A program made the position numbers and the translations under genes. The notes below the pieces were generated by a model, which made no database searches, was not told where the DNA came from, and was given only the letters and a program-made list of their open reading frames with translations. A stretch of 10,571 nucleotides of DNA from Echinostoma caproni (lineage: Eukaryota; Platyhelminthes; Trematoda; Plagiorchiida; Echinostomatidae): contig UZAN01040892.1 in the NCBI GenBank assembly GCA_900618425.1, forward strand, positions 33,520-44,090, written 5' to 3'. The stretch's first letter is position 1. Every line of letters starts with the position of its first letter. Of the stretch, positions 8,662 through 10,571 are shown in pieces.

Positions 8662-9189
8662 CTTCGGGGTCACCAAAGACTTGATCAGACTCTAGTGGAA
8701 ATTGGATAACACTTCTTCACGAGTGTATTGTGGGTAACTCACTCCAAGCCTCCGGTTTTGCGATTTTGTCAAAAACAGGCTTATTTTTAGGGTGTGTTGC
8801 AGGAAAGTGATGGATAGCCTAACCTGACTGCACAAACACAATTGCACACACAACATTGCGCACCTCCACAACAAAATATGACAATTCAGAACTCTTCGTA
8901 TTTAGTTCTCAGTCCTAACTTTAACAGTTTTCTTTCGTCCAAATCCGTTACAAAATCTTAACAACACCAGCGCTTTCCTAAAACGAAACATCGGATCTTT
9001 GGAAGCATTATTCCTCAGGATAGATTTGTGTTTGTTGATCGATAGTCAACACAAGTTTATGGTAAATACGTGATGCCCTATATGTGAAACGCCTCCTTCC
9101 CAATTTAGTGACGAAGAGCTTGGCCGAATACGGTAAGTCATTTGCGGAGTTTTATCCCCGTGACTTACATTCCACATTGGTCACTGATA
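8662..9189. other. No gene recognised; possible LINE 3' tail
   Basis: A 60-codon minus-strand ORF (8692-8874) is unassigned. On the minus strand at about 9108-9061, LNWEGGVSHIGHHVF loosely resembles the LRWLGHVLRM block found near the C terminus of trematode LINE proteins. It lies about 30 codons farther than expected. I treat it as a faint hint that the LINE relic upstream extends here. Confidence 0.35.
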
Positions 9190-9351
9190 ACGCTAACCCG
9201 TCATCGTTTGAAGGGGTGAAATAATTGACTGAATGAAGAAGTGCAAAAGTGGCATTCCACGAAGGAGGCTGTTGATCGTGATGCACCTGAAATATATCGA
9301 AACCATCAAAGTCTTTGAAACGTGATGGTCGCAAATGCCGGTCAGTACATG

Positions 9352-9924
9352 TTCCACGCGGAGAAGATTCGTCGGTGAACATCTTCGTTGGTGATCCACG
9401 TATATGAGGGTTAGAGAAAATTAGGTTCCCTGAATCTACTGTTAACCGTAGTGCAAGATAGTGTGTAATGTAACTGTGGACTTTCAAGGAGAGACTCAGA
9501 TCAGGTTGACATCCCAAGTGATGTAGGTTAGTAAAAGCCACCCGGACCTTGCGGATTTGCGCTGATATTTGTTCTGCCAGTCTTCTTGGGCTGAAACAAA
9601 TACCAAGATAGATAAGGTGATCGACCACTCCCAAATGATTGCTCATGAGCGGTTGCCTCTTGCCAGTCTTGAGGTAAGACCTCATCATCTGTCTCTCTTT
9701 AGCAACCAGTTCAGTTCGGTACTGACAGTGCTACGAACTGTGATGTGTTCGCTACGTGGAAGCATGCTTTGTCAAGGCAGAAGCGACTGAGGAAAACTGG
9801 AGTGAACACAGTGGTTGAAGGTGAGCTTGACGAAGCCACATGTTCCGGTGGTAGACTTATCGAAGGTGTTGCGGTTTATAAACCCACTGGAAAACGGAGT
9901 GGCTAAAGCAGCAGCCTACATGTT
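9352..9924 (-). pseudogene. Reverse transcriptase, later palm and thumb region, broken
   Basis: CRLLL, a stop and then TPF (9920-9892) align with the VRQGCP-SPF block (motif B), all but destroyed. QSMLPRSEHITVRS (about 9768-9730) resembles the segment just after the catalytic YADD box; I cannot find the box itself. QDWQEA (9671-9654) is exact for the KVLLQDWQ block. After a frameshift, VVDHLIYLG (9628-9602) and SAQIRKVRVAFTNLHHLG (about 9565-9512) through LSLSLK match the family's VV..F.YLGS, EI-ARI-KAR-AF-NLRHL and LS-KGRVY blocks. After another frameshift, VDHQRRC (about 9399-9379) sits 214 nt after the Tyr of YLG, against about 228 nt in relatives, matching VFDHRC. The 178-codon ORF 9152-9688 reads only part of this in frame, and its C-terminal half is frameshifted nonsense. 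Confidence 0.8.
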
Positions 9925-9939
9925 TCTGGTAAGTTGTAA

Positions 9940-10571
9940 CTGCGTTCGCCTAGGGCAGTTTCATCAGTCGGAATCTTTTTAGGAGACATTGCTGTTTTCA
10001 CAGCAAAACGCACAGATAATTTCGTCCACACGAGTTTATGGTCAGAGGTTTGGCAGGTATTGCCGATTGCATTCAAGTCCTTTAGGCAACTTTGCCTTCT
10101 TTAGCTGATCTGCTTAATTCCACAGTTGAGCAACCGGCGATGACCCTCAGGTGGATGGTGATCGTCGAAAACTGGCGTTTGAAAGTATTAAATCATAGTC
10201 AGCAAAGATTTATATCAGACTATTTCTATTGTCAGTTATCCTAAAACTCAGGCTATCCTGATCTCCGAGTGAGGTTTTGACAAAGTTGAGCATTCCTACT
10301 TGCGAGTTCTACTCACCGACCAGCACCAAAATACCTGTTTGTCTTCTTTTATTGAGACGTTTGATGATACGTTTGTAGAACTCATCTTCTGTTGCATCGA
10401 AACTGCCATCGATTGGCACTGACAAACAGAAAACGTTTTTTGCGGTCACGATAAAAGATACCCTAGATGTGTAGGACAGATTCGAATATTGTTTAGGATC
10501 GGGTCAACAGACTACTTCTACCCATGCACTTGGCTCTATCCCCAAACCGATTTTCTAAGTGGCCTGGGCAA
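9940..10571 (-). pseudogene. EEP (AP-type) endonuclease domain, broken
   Basis: One minus-strand frame gives GLGIEPSAWVEVV, a stop, PDPKQYSNL, and then VFCLSVPIDG and ATEDEFYKR. It continues to GILVLVGE, a TAG stop (10311-10309) and NSQVGML. The last block is the GDFN-QVGRL catalytic motif, with D changed to E (GAG, 10314-10312) and F to stop. Next come SFRITDNRNSLI (TDN at 10236-10228, matching the R-TDNGD-LL block), a stop, and ILSNASFRRSPS, matching LA-TNFR+. After a frame change, NTCQTSDHKLVWTKLSVRF contains the catalytic SDH (10046-10038), matching SDHALV, which is intact. The loss of the catalytic Asp and several stops mean it cannot be active. The family match is by eye. Confidence 0.8.

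Larger units (their letters stand above)
9190..10571 (-). mobile_element. LINE relic, copy 2: endonuclease plus reverse transcriptase with a central deletion
   Basis: On the minus strand, from the right edge leftward, this holds endonuclease pieces (about 10571-9940), then reverse transcriptase pieces from the B motif onward (about 9920-9350). That is the order expected of one RTE/CR1-like LINE open reading frame. It is inactivated by stops, frameshifts and the apparent loss of the linker, fingers and A motif of the reverse transcriptase. In full-length relatives these lie between the endonuclease and the VRQG block and would need roughly a kilobase. The 5' end lies beyond the window and the 3' end is not recognisable. 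It has the same orientation as the relic at 1-690 and a similar endonuclease, so the two are probably related copies. Confidence 0.8.

Noticed and set aside
9152..9400. C-terminal half of the 178-codon minus-strand ORF as a real protein
   Set aside because: The LINE match leaves this frame after LSLSLK, and the DHQRRC block appears in another frame. The remainder is frameshifted sequence that happens to lack stops.

Overview
This window looks like repeat-rich, gene-poor DNA from an animal nuclear genome, most likely a trematode flatworm and possibly a schistosomatid. The base composition is AT-rich. Stops are dense in all six frames, and there are no operons, Shine-Dalgarno sites or dense coding. 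The best lineage clue is a minus-strand element at about 1925-2092. It joins a tRNA-like head (internal RNA polymerase III boxes) to a hammerhead ribozyme, an arrangement known from the schistosome Sm-alpha family and its relatives. The retrotransposon relics also resemble LINE proteins that are abundant in trematode genomes. The taxon is an inference, since I could not run a search.

Layout. Positions 1 to about 690 (perhaps 790) hold a decayed, frameshifted LINE endonuclease on the minus strand, cut by the left edge. About 1925-2092 is the hammerhead SINE-like element. About 2880-3050 has a B-box-like motif followed by an A-rich tract with two AATAAA hexamers, a weak candidate for another retrotransposed end. 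Positions 3781-3812 hold a perfect 10-bp inverted repeat. About 5341-5422 is a second, different tRNA-derived head on the minus strand. Positions 5809-5839 are a TG/G/A simple-sequence tract ending in the only N of the window. About 9190-10571 is a second LINE relic on the minus strand, cut by the right edge. It retains pieces of the endonuclease and the later part of the reverse transcriptase, with the middle apparently deleted. The stretches between these features contain only short chance ORFs that I could not assign.

No host protein gene could be supported. The longest ORF (178 codons, minus, 9152-9688) is explained in its first part by the LINE reverse transcriptase. The main ORF at the left end (102 codons, minus, 299-607) is explained by the LINE endonuclease. 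The two LINE relics align with each other at several short motifs, so they probably come from the same or a sister family. Both are dead. The SINE-like elements would have depended on pol III for transcription and on a LINE for reverse transcription. The most interesting object is the hammerhead ribozyme, whose catalytic core is intact.
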